Assembly: GCA_009741485.1 (NCBI GenBank)
Contig: CM019230.1
Coordinates: 6,798,106 to 6,862,105, forward strand
Source: Malurus cyaneus samueli
Taxonomy: Eukaryota > Chordata > Aves > Passeriformes > Maluridae
Length of the DNA: 64,000 nucleotides
Direction of reading: 5' to 3'
Under the pieces are notes generated by a model, which was given only the letters and a program-made list of their open reading frames with translations, was not told the origin of the DNA and did not search any database. Position 1 is the stretch's first letter, and each line of letters starts with the position of its first letter. A program made the translations under genes and the position numbers. Shown here in pieces: positions 1 through 12,960 of the stretch.

Positions 1-44
1 AGGTGTCATGTGTGCTAAAGAAAATCTGGCTGTTTCTCAGTCAC

Positions 45-3000
45 CTGTAAGCTTTGTACACGAGTGTCTTCAGTCCAATCTCTTTTTGGAAGTTCTTGTC
101 CTCCTCTAGGCCAGGAAGTTGTGTCAGTTCCACCAGGTTCTGTGCAGAAGAGAGTCAGAATAACAAATGCAGGCATTGCCTTCCTCTGGAATCTGCTGGA
201 CTAAGAGAAAGCTGCCCCTTTTGACAAGTCAACAGTACACTCCCAGGGAAATAGTTTCCAGTTTTCTAATTATCAGTTTTCTAACCTTGTGAAGGACTCT
301 CATTGAAACTTGTGCAAGTTGCCCTCAGGACAGACTTCCTGACACCAACAGGAATTAGGACAAAGACTCCTTAGATTTCACATGAGCTAATTCTTTCATA
401 AGGCATTTCCCTCTCCCATTCACAACTGCTTCGGCCACAGGCTGCCTCAGTTAACTGAAAAGTTATAGTAGAAACTGAGAAACTGCTTATGAAGAACAAG
501 TATTTTTAGCTGCTACTTTCCCTGGCCAGCAGAAATTAAGGCAGCTCTGAGTATGCTGCATGAAAGAGTCAGAAAGACTATTTTAAAACTATGTTAGAGT
601 GCACAGACAAGGACACTCACTCAAGAAGCAAGTTCTGCTCACAACTAGAATCAGTTTTTTGTGTTTCAGGCACATGTTGAACATCTTCAAGGCACTTGTA
701 GGCTCTTCAGACTTCAGGATAGCTCACTTTGCAGTGCTGCATTTTCTACAACAACCTTTAGAACCCAAGTTCTCTGGTTAGGCTGGAGATTTGGCTGTGT
801 TTTTTCAGCATTACCTGCAGGATGATGTCGTAGAGGCGGATGAGGTCCTGTGGCCGTGGAGAGCGTTTGCCGTCCTCATCGGAGCGCTGCTGCTGCAGCA
901 GAGCCTTCTGCAGGGACTTGGCCATGCTCTCATTGCGCTTGATGGCTGTGGACAGCTTGATGTAAGTCAAATAACTGAAAAAAAAAAACCAGAGAAACCC
1001 CATCAGCACTGTCAGAGCTCCTCAGACATTGCTCTTGTTCTGAACTGGTGGCAGAAAAACATCTGGAAGGTCAATGTGAGAGTCTGAAGTAAAATGTTTA
1101 CAAAGCTGCCCAAAAGATCCTTATCTGTACAGTCATCCTTTGAGATGCCAGAACACAAGTCTCATAAAATAAAACCAACAAAAATAAAATCTTGACATAA
1201 GAATATGGCTTCTTCACACTAGCACTGGCAGCAATGTTTGCCTATTACCTGTGTAAGTACTGGATGTTGGACACCTTCCCAGAATCATTTTCCAGAGAGT
1301 GTTCTCGCTGCTTCTGTGGGCATTAGAAACAAAAAACTGCATTATTTACTTAAAACTGGCAGCTATGGGAAGAAACACACAGAAATAACTCAAACCATGG
1401 AAGCTGTAACAGACTTCCAGGCAAAAGAGGGAGGGCTTCTCCACTGCTATTCCCCACTCCAGTTCAGAAGAGAATAAATTCAAAATTTACAGATCTTTAT
1501 TAAAGAAATCCCAGCAAGATGAACATTGAATCAGCCCCAAAGAAACACTACGTGGCTGGAAGTAGAAACTGATGTTTGCTGCTTACCTGGTCTGGTTTCA
1601 ACTCTTCCCGAACAGCCTGAATGGCATCTCTGCACTCACTGAGTAAAGACTCAAACAAACGTTCCTTTGTCTCCTCATTTTCTGCCTAAGAGCAAAGGAG
1701 ACTCAAGATAGATTAGAAATCAGAAATTTTTGTATGAGCATGATTTAACTGAGGGGATTAAACAAATTTTTTCCCAAATTATGACTTTAAGGTACATGGG
1801 TAGTTTGAACTCCAGTCCATTCCTGTCTGCAAACCCATACTTGGGTAAAAACTGCCAGAAATGGTGGGGAATGGGGTCAGTGCTGAGAATTTAGCATCAC
1901 TGAAGGCCTAGCAGACACAGCTCATGGCCTCATCCCTGCACCAGCTACCTTCCTTCCCAGCAATTCCCTTCCCTTCCCGGATGGCACCTACACTGCTCCC
2001 TGAGCTGAGGCTGCACTGCTCTGTGGGAAAGGTGCAGCAACAGAAGAGCTGAGCAGTCCTGAGCTGGCAAAATACCAGTGCAGACAGCTTTTGTTATGCT
2101 GATTTAATTTTTCCCATGTGGTAAGAACATGTGGATGATTATCTTTCCTCCACTCCCACTCTAGCAACGCTCACAGTGGCAATAACTTGCTTGTTTGAAG
2201 CATTTTTTACAGTAACCCTCTATTATAGTAGCAGGAGTGACTGAGTGCTTTTCTGCTGTCACTATAAGTTTTCAGTAAAAAAAAGTGAAGCAGCTTTTGG
2301 CCTTCTGCCCCAAAACCGAAATTGAAAACGACTTTTACAGAACAAGTTGAAGCCTGATCTCTGTCTAATTTATTGGAATATCATGTACCCAATTAAACAA
2401 GCTCCCAAACTCAGCTTTCATCCAGATGCTGAGAGGTGGGACTTGCAAGACTCGCACTGATTCAGTAAGAAAAAAGTGCTCAAAAGCAAATCCCAACCTC
2501 AACGAGTGAAGGATTCAAGAGCACAGCACTGGGTTCTACCACTCCCATGTCAGGTAACAGCGTAACATAATCTTTGCTGCAATAAATTTGCAATTGTCCA
2601 AATGAATTAAAAAAACTGCCTAAAACCATGCTCACTTGTTTATCTTCTGTACAGCTCTACTGTCTCTGCCTCTCCACTTCCCACGTTTGCAAATCCAATC
2701 AGGATTGTTACTTTGACTCCCTCACAAAGCCTCAGGTATCCTGAGACGAAGGCGGTTTTTGGGGTTTGGGTTTTTTTTTGTTTTTCATTTAAGATTCACT
2801 GTGAGAATTTCTAAGGTGGGACTGACTCTGGAGAATAACCAGAGACGAGTCTGACTGCATTCTCAACCTCACCCAGAGCAGCACAGCAATTTCACTGTAA
2901 GCACAAAAATGAAAACAGACGTGGCCAGATCATCACTCAGGCGCAAACAGGGCAAGGGCTGGGCCCTGCAACGAAACAAAGACTTTCCTTCCCAAGCAAA

Positions 3001-6000
3001 AACTCTTTAGGCTGATTCTATGCATAAATACACATGTTCTGATTTGGGAGATATCAGATTATAGAACTGAGATGCTTGAGGTAGTTCAAGTGTCCTAACA
3101 GAACAACACAGATTCACGGAAACCAATCCCACTGAACCCAATTCCAAAGGTGTGGAGGGCTCAGTTGTCAGTTTTATTTCGTTCTAAACCACTGTGTCAC
3201 ATCTTTGATAGTTATTACACACATTTTTGCTGCAATCTAGAGATAAGCACAAAATCTCTGAGGCAATACCACATAGGAGCACACTTGTGTCGCACTGCCC
3301 TCTCACTTTTACCTGGTGAGAGCCAATGGGCCCTCAAAGCCGTGCCTTCAAATCTACAAAAAGACTGTCAGAAGCAATTTTAAACCTGGATTCCTGTTTC
3401 AGTTTGGATTATTTGTTACATTCCTCCCATTACCAATAAGACACCAAAGGCAATAGTATAATTGCACTGGGAGACTGTTTTTACACAAAACAGACTGGTT
3501 TTACTCCTAATTAAACCCTGCAGAGCACTGCTGTTATGGCAGGGTTTCAGCTCAGTGAAGATGAGCAGAAAGGTGCCAGAGATCCCAGGAACTACAATTC
3601 ATTCCGCTGAAGCTGGACTGCCCATCACAGCTGACACAACTACAGAACTGCTGCCAAAAAGGTAAGTTTTAGCCCTCTGGGAATGTAAATAGTGCTGCTG
3701 CATGCTCAGCTCTCACCATTGCACTCAACTCCTGTGTTTAGTCAGAGCTCCCAAGAACCCAAAGCAGGATGAGAACGAATTCTGGTTCTTCTGCCACTGC
3801 TTTAGAGAGCAACTAAACTGAAAAAGTCCAACTGTCAGCCTGGCAGGATGGACGTTAAACGAGGGAACACAGAACTCTGAGCTGTACTTCCACCTGCTGG
3901 CCACACATAGGTGCTTCCTAAAACCGAATCCATTCAGCAACATCCAGTTCCTAACACTGGTTAACACTCAGGTTTCCTACCCAGCCACATCCTGTTTATC
4001 CTATTCACACTCTTCTTACTACGATCCCCTGCTCTGGTCTTACCCCTTTGTAGGGTTTTTGTTTTTTCATTTACATTTTTATCATCGTTATTCTTGTAGC
4101 AATAAAAGGTTTTTAATGCTGCAAAAATCCCATCTTTAGTGGCAACAGTTGTTACTGAAAATCCTTTCAGTGTCCTTTCAAACTCTGAATGTGAATGCAG
4201 CCACTGAAAAGCAAGATACACCATCTGGCCACCATTTCCAAGGGAAAAGAACATATGTGGAAAACTTGACTATAATACTAAAGACATGCACAGTATGAGC
4301 CACTGCAAGTTCCAGTGAGCTGGACTTTAGTAATCCCTTCTAACTCAGGATATTCTATGATTCTATGAAGCATTTTAGAATCATTACATTTGAAATTGAT
4401 TTACATCCTGACATTTATTAATCCATTTCCTTTTGAAGATTTCCTAAGTCAATAAGAGAATGGAATTAATCTCTCAGCACCTCCTACACTTGGCAAATTA
4501 CTACTTGTTGCTGAAAAAGACGTGGTCAATACGTATCTATTTTCTTCTGGCTGCTCTGAAGTGGGAGGGAGCATTTGAGCAAGATGCTTAAGGAAATTAA
4601 AACAGTAATTCAAAACCAGTAACTCTTAAAAAGGCAACCTTCATTTCCAAGTGATGTACTAATAATAATGGTTATCACCCTGCTGCTGAAAGGCAGCACA
4701 GAATGTTCCAAGGAGCAGGAATAATCAGATCTCCCAGACTGCCCCACTCAGCAGACTGAGAGCTCTCCCCAGCTGACACTTCAGCTTTGGGTTATGATCA
4801 GTATTCCCACTTTTACCTTAAGCCTTCCAACCCCAAGTGTGAAACAAAAAGATTACTCCAAAGTTTTTAGTCCGGGTACCAGGTACTGCACAGGAGGAAA
4901 GAGGATGGTCAGAAGGGCAGTGCTGGAGGAGGCTGCTGGGTTACCTGAGCGATTGCTGCCTCGTTGTCAGCCAGCCCCAGCAGGAAGATCCTCACTTTGT
5001 CAATCTTCACGGGGACAGTTCTCCCCCTCCACTCCACCTCGCTCATCGTGGCTGCCTGCTTTGCCCGAGTCTGGGTGATCAATGCCTGCACACAACACAC
5101 TGAGCTTAGGAGCCTGAACTTACAGGGATCCAAAACTGAACCTCCTGAATTCATGTTAGACTTGACTATTTTGAAATCAAAGGGCTTTTTGGGAAAGTAT
5201 TGTTTCCCACAGAACCTAGGCTTGCTTGCTTACTTCTGTTCTATTCTGGCTCTGGAATAGTTTGCTGCAGCAATACTCATTTTCAGCACTGTGTTAATGA
5301 ATATTTCAAGCTGAAGCATGCAAATAAATTACCTCCAGTTTTTCTGCAAGAAGACCTTCAGTGCCTCCAGACCTCAGTCTCATCTGCATCAACTCATTCA
5401 TGGCAGACTGGTCACCTGAAAGAATCAAGAAATCGAGAGCACATTTACATTTGACTTCAAAATTAAAAAACTAGTAATTAGATTTTATACTGGCAGTTTA
5501 GGAACAAACTTGCAATTTCATTCTGACTTCATAGGCAAGCTACCACAAACCGTTATTTTGTCTTTCTACACGTAACCACAGGTGCTGTTGTAAAATAAGG
5601 CCCTTTCTCTATTTCTAAACTGCACCAGAACACATGCAGAATTTGTCAAAAATATTGTGGCCTCAATGTCACTTAGACCAGGATGTGACTAGATCAATAT
5701 TGCTTTCCTGGGACCAGATTTGGACCCTCCTTCCCTTACCAATGTTGTAGGCACAGTAGCGGATGTTGGGTGAGATCTCCTCCACACGCTGGTTATACAG
5801 CACAGCTTGTTCTTCTGTGAAAGCGTTGGCCAGCTTTTCATAGATGGTCCTACAGCAAAGGACAAGTATTAACACTGCAGATTTGTGAAGTGCTGTCCTA
5901 AGGGTTTGTGTCTCTGTTCTGGAGGATGCTATTCCTTCAGCAGCACCTCCCAGTTAAGCCAAATTAACTAAACAACTCACAGAGCTGCTATACATAAACT

Positions 6001-8593
6001 TATTAAACTGTTGCAACACTATTTACTAAATGAAACTCACTTGCATTTGTTGAAAGCCTCCATTGCTGCCTTCCACTCCTGGTGCTCAAAGCGAAGCATC
6101 CCAGTGAGATAAGCCATGTATGCCTGCACACAGAGCAAGGCAAAGTCATTTCCCCACCCTCAACAGCCCAATTAGTGCCACCTTCAGCACAAAGGCTGCT
6201 GCAACTCCCACCGTGAGTGACTAAGCCTTGCCCTTTTCATTTGGGCTTCCCACAGAAGATCTGGATGACAGGTTACAGCTACCTACCTTTTTTGCTTTAA
6301 CTAACACTGCTATAGATTTCTAAGGAATCACAGCATCATAGAATGGAATCTAGAATGGCCTGGGTTGGAAGGGAGCATAACCATCATCTAGCTCTACCCC
6401 ACCTTGCCATGGACAGGGACACTTTCCACTACACAAGGTTGGTCAGAAATTAAAGCAAAGATATTTCCAGCTTGTGATGCAATGGCCCACTGATATCACA
6501 AAACTTTTTTCCCAGCAATATGCTATACAATGGCAGTTTAATTTACTTTAAGTACAGCACTGCAGCTTCTTGTTCAAAGAGGTTACAACAGCTGCTCTCT
6601 GTTTTCCAGGAACTGAAAGCCCTAATGCTGTGTTCTAGGTGGCCACTTCAGCACATGTAACAAAAATATAATTCAGTAGATAAGCAGTTTCTTAGGCTGT
6701 GTTGCACCATCTCAGTTGCCCTTAATTCTTTGTACTTTTATTATCTATTGATAGATAACAATTATTTCTTCACCCCAAATCCAAAGGTTTCTTGCTTGGC
6801 CTTTGCTGTAGAACAAGATGAAAATATCAGTGGTTACCTGAGCTTCCAGCTTTGTCTTGGCATCCACCCTGTTGCTCTCACAGAGCCTCTCCAGCTCCTC
6901 GGCGTGTTTGACAGCCTTGCGCAGCCGCGACAGCAGATGGAAGCGCTTGCGGGGCTCCGTGTTGGCCTCCTGCTTCAGCTGCATTGCATAGCTCCAGGCC
7001 CTCTCTGCATCCATCAGGATCAGCAGCAAATACCTGCAGGGCACAGGAGGACCACGGGAAAACAATGACACAAACAAGAGTTGCGTCAACACGGTTCTTT
7101 GCCACTTGGTCTGCAACATCTGGTAGCAGAAGTTCAGCTTGGTTAGTAAGAGGCAGATGTTTTTATTTCTTAACGTTCTAAGCCACAAAGTCTTGTTATT
7201 TCTAACTGTTTTCTGCTGTGTTTCTCACTCAGAAATGTAATTACCCACTGAGGAAGGGAATTTGGTATCATTCTGCAGCACCAGACATTGCAAAGACAAA
7301 GGATTTATCATTTTAGGCCACTCTTCAAAGTGGTTCAGTATGTTCTTAATAGCACAGGTGAATACAGCATCACGTGTTCTTTTCCCACAAGAAAAGATGA
7401 AAGTGGAGACATTTCAAGTGCTCCTAAAAGATGAGAAACGAGCCCAAAACACTGACTATTCTCCACATATTCAGTCAGACAAGCATTCTGTCAATGTTAG
7501 AAAATCTAAGTAACACTTGCAATGCAATACTTCTGTTCAAAGGGAAGGGATTACATGTCCAACCACAACCTTGCTGGCTACACAATTTGTATCACCAGCA
7601 TTCCCATGTCTACCTTGCAACAGATCTAAATAAGCATTTCCTTTTTAATGTCACAGGAATTCATGATTATGAATTCATTTTAGTAACTATGAGAGAAGAG
7701 AAGGAACAGCTGTAAAGCTGGATCTGTGCAGTGTCTCTTGCACCTCCACTGCAGCACAAATTTTCATCTTTTATTAATAACACACATCTCTGAACAGAAA
7801 TGTTTTTGGATTATATTGCACAGAACACTTTTCCATCTGAAACAGGAATTACTGAAACTCTTCAGTAACATCCTGAATTCTCAATTCCATCCAGTCCCTG
7901 TACCTGTTGTCTGAGAGAATCTCTTCAGTTACTTTCTTCCCAGTGAACTTGTGCCTGTTGCCCATCTTGAAGTTGAGAGTTTTGCGGAGCCGCCTCAGCC
8001 TGCGGGAACAGTAACCCCTAAAGAAAAGAGAACCACAGTCAGTTTGGCCAAAGGACAACTCTGCTTCTGCTTATTGCTCTACCCAAACAGAAAAAAAGAC
8101 TAAAGACTGTGCCAGGCAATGTTTTAATAACTAAAACTCCACGTGTAACATATGGTAAGGGATAGATTAAAAACTACCTGTAAAGCAGAGATTAACAGAA
8201 AACAAGTAAACAGGTAATAATTCCTGATCTTGGAAAATCAAAATTATGTTCTCCTTACTATGTGCTTTACATGTGTTTAGTGAGCACTGAGTTCTGGAGG
8301 AGCACACTGATCAACAGGGAGGTGTGAACACAAGCTCTTATGGGCAATGGAGATGCCAAGAGCCAGTTTGCTCAGCCACAGAATGTTAGAGCACAACAGA
8401 GATCACCTCATACGGAACAATGTGTCAGGGGTATTCACCTGACAGATGGGTTTCACTGCCTGCTAGATGGGGTTTACATTTTAAATCAAGTGAAGCCAAG
8501 CCCCAGGAGCAGCTCCCAACACTCACCTGTACCTCTGGAAGTCCCCATGGCGCAGGCCGTGCTGCTGCTGCGACTCCTTCACAATCTGCAGGA
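45..8593 (-). CDS. SRP68: SRP68, signal recognition particle 68 kDa subunit (partial; 11 internal exons)
   Basis: SRP68 pairs with SRP72 on 7SL RNA in the signal recognition particle, which targets nascent secretory proteins to the ER. Coding exons in transcript order: 8593-8527, 8017-7904, 7033-6838, 6123-6041, 5849-5740, 5415-5333, 5085-4945, 1685-1587, 1313-1249, 974-815, 139-45. All have GT donors and AG acceptors, and the phases join without a break, giving about 404 residues. Recognisable peptides include ESQQQHGLRHGDFQRYRGYC, the Arg-rich RRLRRLRKTLNFKMGNRHKF of the N-terminal RNA-binding region, DAERAWSYAMQLKQEANTEP, SEVEWRGRTVPVKIDKVRIF and SPRPQDLIRLYDIILQNLVE. Human SRP68 is about 627 residues, so roughly the last 150 lie left of base 1. 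Exon 1 (the Gly-rich N-terminus in human) was not resolved. Identity is secure; the gene is partial only because of the window edge and the unresolved first exon. Confidence 0.97.
1686..4944. other. SRP68 intron, 3.3 kb, no gene seen
   Basis: This lies between the SRP68 exons ending at 4945 and starting at 1685. It holds A/T-rich unique sequence with a T-rich run near 2755-2790 and one CR1 tail at about 4321-4368. Short open frames on both strands here show no recognisable domain, no splice partners and no codon periodicity I can detect by eye. Confidence 0.8.
4321..4368 (+). mobile_element. CR1 LINE 3' end fragment
   Basis: The sequence runs through a degraded CR1 3' end (CCCTTCTAACTC) into two copies of the ATTCTATG octamer at 4352-4367, the hallmark tail of avian CR1 retrotransposons. 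It is in sense orientation on the plus strand, so antisense to SRP68, and sits in an intron. Only about 50 bp are recognisable. Confidence 0.75.
6326..6448 (-). mobile_element. CR1 LINE 3' fragment, antisense on plus strand
   Basis: It reads AATCACAGCATCATAGAATGG at the left edge and continues through GGTTGGAAGGGAGCATAACC and GCCATGGACAGGGACAC, then TTCCACTACACAAGGTTGG. This is the typical reverse-complement appearance of the CR1 3' region. The element therefore points along the minus strand, the same orientation as SRP68, and lies in the intron between the exons at 6838-7033 and 6041-6123. Confidence 0.85.
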
Positions 8594-10329
8594 CTGCAAT
8601 TCATGTTAAGGCACACTCACAGTGCAGCTGGCACCAGCTCCTCCTTCCACCCCAAAATAACAGAAGGGAACCCCACAGAGCCCATTCAGCGAATGCACTT
8701 CGCACCTCAAAACCTCCTAAAAACAGAGCTGAGGGTTCTGATGGTTCTAAAGCACCTCATGAATCCTCAGGTCACTCGAGTTCCTAACTGTCAGCAGGGA
8801 CCGAGATACCTCAAGCACCTCCTCCTCCAGACATCCATGGGAGTGCTGCTGTCAGCAGAGCTCATTTTGGGATAATAAACTGTACCGAGAGTTGTGCCTG
8901 CCCCAGCCTGGCTACATGGCCTCACCAGCCATGCCTGTGACAGTTTTTTTTTGGCAAAACTGAGGTAGAGGGAAGCTTCCCTGCCCTGAAACATCCCCGC
9001 TGCCAGGAAAAGGACAAAAACACCCTGAACAGAATCACTGCCGCCTTCCCAGCACAGCTGCCTCAAAGTGCCTTCTGAAGACAGAACTGCACCAAAAGAG
9101 CTTCTGGAAATAACCCAGAGGGCTGATTTGCTCCTCAATTTATCAGCACATTGCTGTAACAAGTACCTATGACACAGAGCACTGCCTGGGAACCATCACT
9201 CCATCATTTCCATCCAGTCTCTGCATCCTTTATTGTATTTGCAGAGTTCTGCACTTCCTTTATTCCCTCAGTTACGCTACAAAATAAAATAATGCCACAT
9301 TCTGGTAAATTTGATATTTTTCATTCAGTTTCCAAGGCAGGTTATTCTTTTGAATAAAATCCCCACCATAAACAAGAAATCTCTGTGCTATATTCACATC
9401 CTAAAATTTCCCTTTTAAGCTTTACCAAGAAGCCTTTAAAAAACCCCACAACACAAAATAATTGTACAATAACCCCAACAAAATAAACACTATTACTATA
9501 CCTAAAGAAACCACCAAACATTTAAGGTTTAAAATGGCAGATGCCTATCAAAGTGTTTTCTTGAGACCACACCTAAAAGAAAATCTCTTCATTATTAAAA
9601 ATCTGCACCAACAGTTCTTACACTGAATTATTTTGCATTTGCATTACAAACAAGTCAAACTGCAATGCCTCAACAGAGGCTTCCTCATCCTGGCTGTCTA
9701 CTCGGGATATTTTCAGACACTTTTATCCTGCATTTGCTGAATTCATATCCCCTGAGTTTTTAAATTTTTTTCATTGACTTAGACTTCCCAGCATTAGCAG
9801 GGCAATTGCTATGTCTGCATCTTACTCAACACTTCCTGACTACACAACACCTGCCATATGCCACGTGGAAAACTGCAACCTGATTTCCCTCGGGTTTCCC
9901 TCTGACCCAGAAGATAAAGCTCAGCTCTAACACAGCTGTGCAGCTGGACCGGTCTCACGTGGAAGTTTCACCTACAAAAACTCCGCGAGCTTTCCATGCC
10001 GAGATTTTAGAAGCACTAAATCTGCAGGGGCCAGTCTGCCACCTCAGCGCACCTGATAAGATTTTTTTATATATATTACTGCTCACTTCAAGCTGCAGTA
10101 TCACCACCAATAGCTCACGGGTGACCCGCTCTTATCCCAAATGTCACAGCCCAGCACACAATTCCGCCGTGAGGGCTGACACCCGCTGTCACGCGGTTCG
10201 GAAAGAGAAGCGGCACGGGCAGAGCGTAATTCCACACCTCAGGAACACCAGTCTGACCCGTTTCATCCAAACCAACCCCTCACGCAGGCACAAGCCAGCA
10301 CATCTGCATCTCCAGCTGCCCCTGTACGA
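8594..10329. other. SRP68 first intron region, no gene seen
   Basis: This is mostly A/T-rich unique sequence between the first recognised SRP68 coding exon and the CpG island. No coding exon of SRP68 or any other family was recognised. Open frames of up to about 120 codons on the minus strand (for example 8791-9162) show no homology I recognise. Confidence 0.7.
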
Positions 10330-10770
10330 GCCCCGGATCGGAACACGGGAGTCCCGCCGCCGCCGTCCCCGCCCGCCCCGGCCGCGACCCCGCGCTGCCG
10401 CCACGTCCCCCGCCGCCCACGGGCCGGGCCTGCCACGTCCCCCCCCGCCGCTGCGCAGGATTGCTCTCCAAGCCCAGCTGTCGCGAGCCCCCGGACTGCG
10501 GCCCGCCGCGTCGTCTCCTTGTTGTCCTTGTATCCTTGTGTTCCTTTCTCTCCTCCGCCCCGGCCCGGGCCGCCGCCTCCTCCCTGCCGCTCCGCCCCAA
10601 TCTTGCGCGGGGCCGCGGCCGGTGCATTCACGGGCCGGCAGCGGCGCGAGGGGCCGCGCGGGGGCCGCCGGGAACGGGGAGGACCCGGGGCGATGGCGGA
10701 GGGGATCGGATCGGGAGATCGGATGGGGACCGGATTGGGATGGGATCGGCATCGGCATCGGCGGGATTCC
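10330..10770 (-). promoter_or_regulatory. SRP68: CpG island, SRP68 promoter and probable exon 1 region
   Basis: This is the only strongly GC- and CpG-rich stretch upstream of the first recognised SRP68 exon (8593), so it should hold the promoter and first coding exon. On the minus strand an ATG at 10631 opens a frame with a Gly-rich stretch followed by KDNKETTRR. This resembles the human SRP68 N-terminus in composition (Gly-rich, then an Asn-Lys-Glu segment). I could not find a good GT donor in the required phase (one base of a split codon) close behind it, so exon 1 is not called as a CDS. The 10700-10770 part is a degenerate GATCGG-type simple repeat. Overlapping open frames on both strands here are expected from the low stop-codon density of GC-rich DNA. 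Confidence 0.6.
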
Positions 10771-11146
10771 GGCGGCCTCGCCGGGGCTGGGCGTTTGGAT
10801 ACATCCGCTCGGCTTCTGCCAGTGTCCGTTCATCCACCCCGGGCTGACCGCCCTCAGCTCCCTCACAGCGCTCTGCCCCAGGGCCAGCCCTCGATGCTGA
10901 CCCCAAAACAGCCCACAGGGTCATTCCTTCCCACCCTGTCCCTCTCATCTCTCCAGGACTGACGACTCTGAACCCCAAAATCAGCGCAAAGGATCGCCCC
11001 CAAGCCTGTCCTTCTCATCCCTCTCGACTGACCCCAAATCTCCACCACACCTGCCCGGCCCTGTAGGATCGAGAGCCTCTCCATCCTTCCCTCTGCACCT
11101 TTCCGGGACACCTGCGAGCCTGCTGGTTTGGGCAGCCCTTCAGCAA

Positions 11147-11193
11147 GAGGGGGTTTAAATTCCCCCTTCGGGAGAGGGGGTTTAAATTCCCCC
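11147..11193. repeat. Pair of 20-bp GC-clamped direct repeats
   Basis: The 20-mer GAGGGGGTTTAAATTCCCCC occurs exactly at 11147-11166 and again at 11174-11193, separated by seven bases. Each copy has a central TTTAAA flanked by G5 and C5, so it could form an imperfect hairpin. It lies just upstream of the SRP68 CpG island. Function is unknown. Confidence 0.9.
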
Positions 11194-11239
11194 AGGCCAA
11201 GTAGTGAAAACAAAACCCCCACTTCCAGCCGCCTCAACC

Positions 11240-12600
11240 CCCTCGGGCTGTGTACCTGGTAAAATAAGAGACTGCTGTTATTTCAAATCACCAAACACAC
11301 CTAAATCCAGGAGTGCTTCCCTGGAGCTATTTAATGGTACAAACACTTAAGATCAGGTCCTTTTGCATATGAGGTTTGAATATTTGAACCAAGATTAGAG
11401 ATACCTCATTAGGGATAACCACCAAACTGATATGAGCGCCTAATCCTAAATATTTACATCAGCATAGACCTTATAAGGACAAACTGCTCCAAGGGCTGCT
11501 CCCAGCAGGCTCGTGTCCCCAAACCCATCTTTGCCAGCCACAGCATCTGCCTGCCTGGCTCCACTTTGCTGTCACTCTACAAGAAACAATTTTGGCTCCT
11601 CTCCTCTTCCAATGGTTCATCTGTGATCTGTTATTCCTGATTTTAAAGTTCTCCTTTCCTCTCATAGACAGGGAAGCTCAAAGGAAAAAAAAAATCAGCC
11701 ATGTCCTCAAATGGCAGCTTTCTGTTGCAACTCTTAAACTGTTTCTGTGTGCTCCAAGCTCCCAGTGATCTCCCAGGGATTGATTCCCTGTCTAAACCAA
11801 ACTGTGCTCCAGGATGATGCTGAACTAAGCAGGCACGGTAAGTAAAGCCTGTTTTACAAACAGCAGCTCCTCTCTCACAGCCGTGGTGGTTCAGGCAGAC
11901 TTGGGTTAGGCTGGCACAGCAGCACCCACCTTCAGGTGTCCCAACAAACACCCCAAGGGACCCGCTCCAGTGGCAGAACGCAGGATATTTCTGCTGCACC
12001 GCCTTCCTTGTACACTGGCACGAAGTTTTGCTGCTCCTCTGGTATCTGGAAATAGGAGGATAAAACCATCAGCCACAGATAAAACCATTCCTGCTGCAGA
12101 GCTGGCTCTGCTCTCCCCCAGGGCAGAGGGACAGGAGGACCACACAAACCTGCAGCTCCACATGGAGCAGAGCCTCCAGGAGAGCCTTGCAGCAAGGCTG
12201 AGCTGCCTTTGGTGTCACAGGGATTGCTGTAGAGAATAAATCCACACAGTTATCGGTTCCAGGCAATCATATCCCTCTGCACCCAACCCTGCAGCCCCAC
12301 AACGTGCCTTTTCCTATTGATTTTGGCCAGAGGATCTTGCTTTTGGGGATCTGGATCATTCTTCTGCACTCCTGCCCAAATATCCCATCTGTGTCTCAGG
12401 ACAAGAATTTATTTTGCTGCTATTTATATTTATCCCGTATCTGTCTTACAGGTCGCGAATTTCAATGATTGGAAAGAAACTGAATGTTTCCCCTCTTTTT
12501 TTTTTTTTTAATCATTTCGCTCTGCAGAATGAGGGTGGACCCAACCTCTCTGCAGGCTGACAAAAGCTCCAGAGAGACCAAAGCCACCACCAGTGCAATC
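11240..12600. other. Intergenic DNA between SRP68 and GALR2, no gene seen
   Basis: Unique sequence of mixed composition with a poly-T run near 12499-12512. I see no recognisable exon, repeat family or RNA gene on either strand. Confidence 0.7.
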
Positions 12601-12638
12601 ACCCAAATGCCAGTGCCCCACAATGTCTGAGGACACAG

Positions 12639-12960
12639 GGCAATTCCCACAGGGTGAAATCTCCCTGGAGCTGGGGCAATTCCCACAGGGTGAAATCTCT
12701 CTGGAGCTGGGGCAATTCCCACAGGGTAAAACCCCACTGGAGCTGGGGCAATTCCCACAGGGTGAAATCTCCTGGAGCTGGGCAATTCCCACAGGGTGAA
12801 ACCTCTGGAGCTGGGGCAATTCCCACAGGGTAAAACCCACTGGAGCTGGGCAATACAGTAACCCACTAGCTGGGGCATTCCGCAGGGGAAACCTCTGGAG
12901 CGGTTCCAATGAAACTCCTGGAGCTGGGGCAATTCCCACAGGGTGAAATCTCTCTGGAGG
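12639..12960. repeat. 36-bp minisatellite, about 9 units
   Basis: Tandem copies of a unit of about 36 bp begin at 12639, 12675, 12711 and 12747 and continue in shortened, mutated form to about 12960. The core is GGGCAATTCCCACAGGG followed by TGAAATCTCCCTGGAGCTG. The first three units are exactly 36 bp; later ones lose 1-12 bases. Because 36 is divisible by three, all frames of the array show a 12-residue periodic peptide, which makes long but meaningless open frames on both strands. It is located about 1.5 kb upstream of the GALR2 start codon. Confidence 0.95.

Noticed and set aside
10189..10962. Several open frames of 115-320 codons on both strands at the SRP68 CpG island
   Set aside because: GC-rich DNA with few stops; composition is Arg/Pro/Gly throughout and none continues the SRP68 frame.
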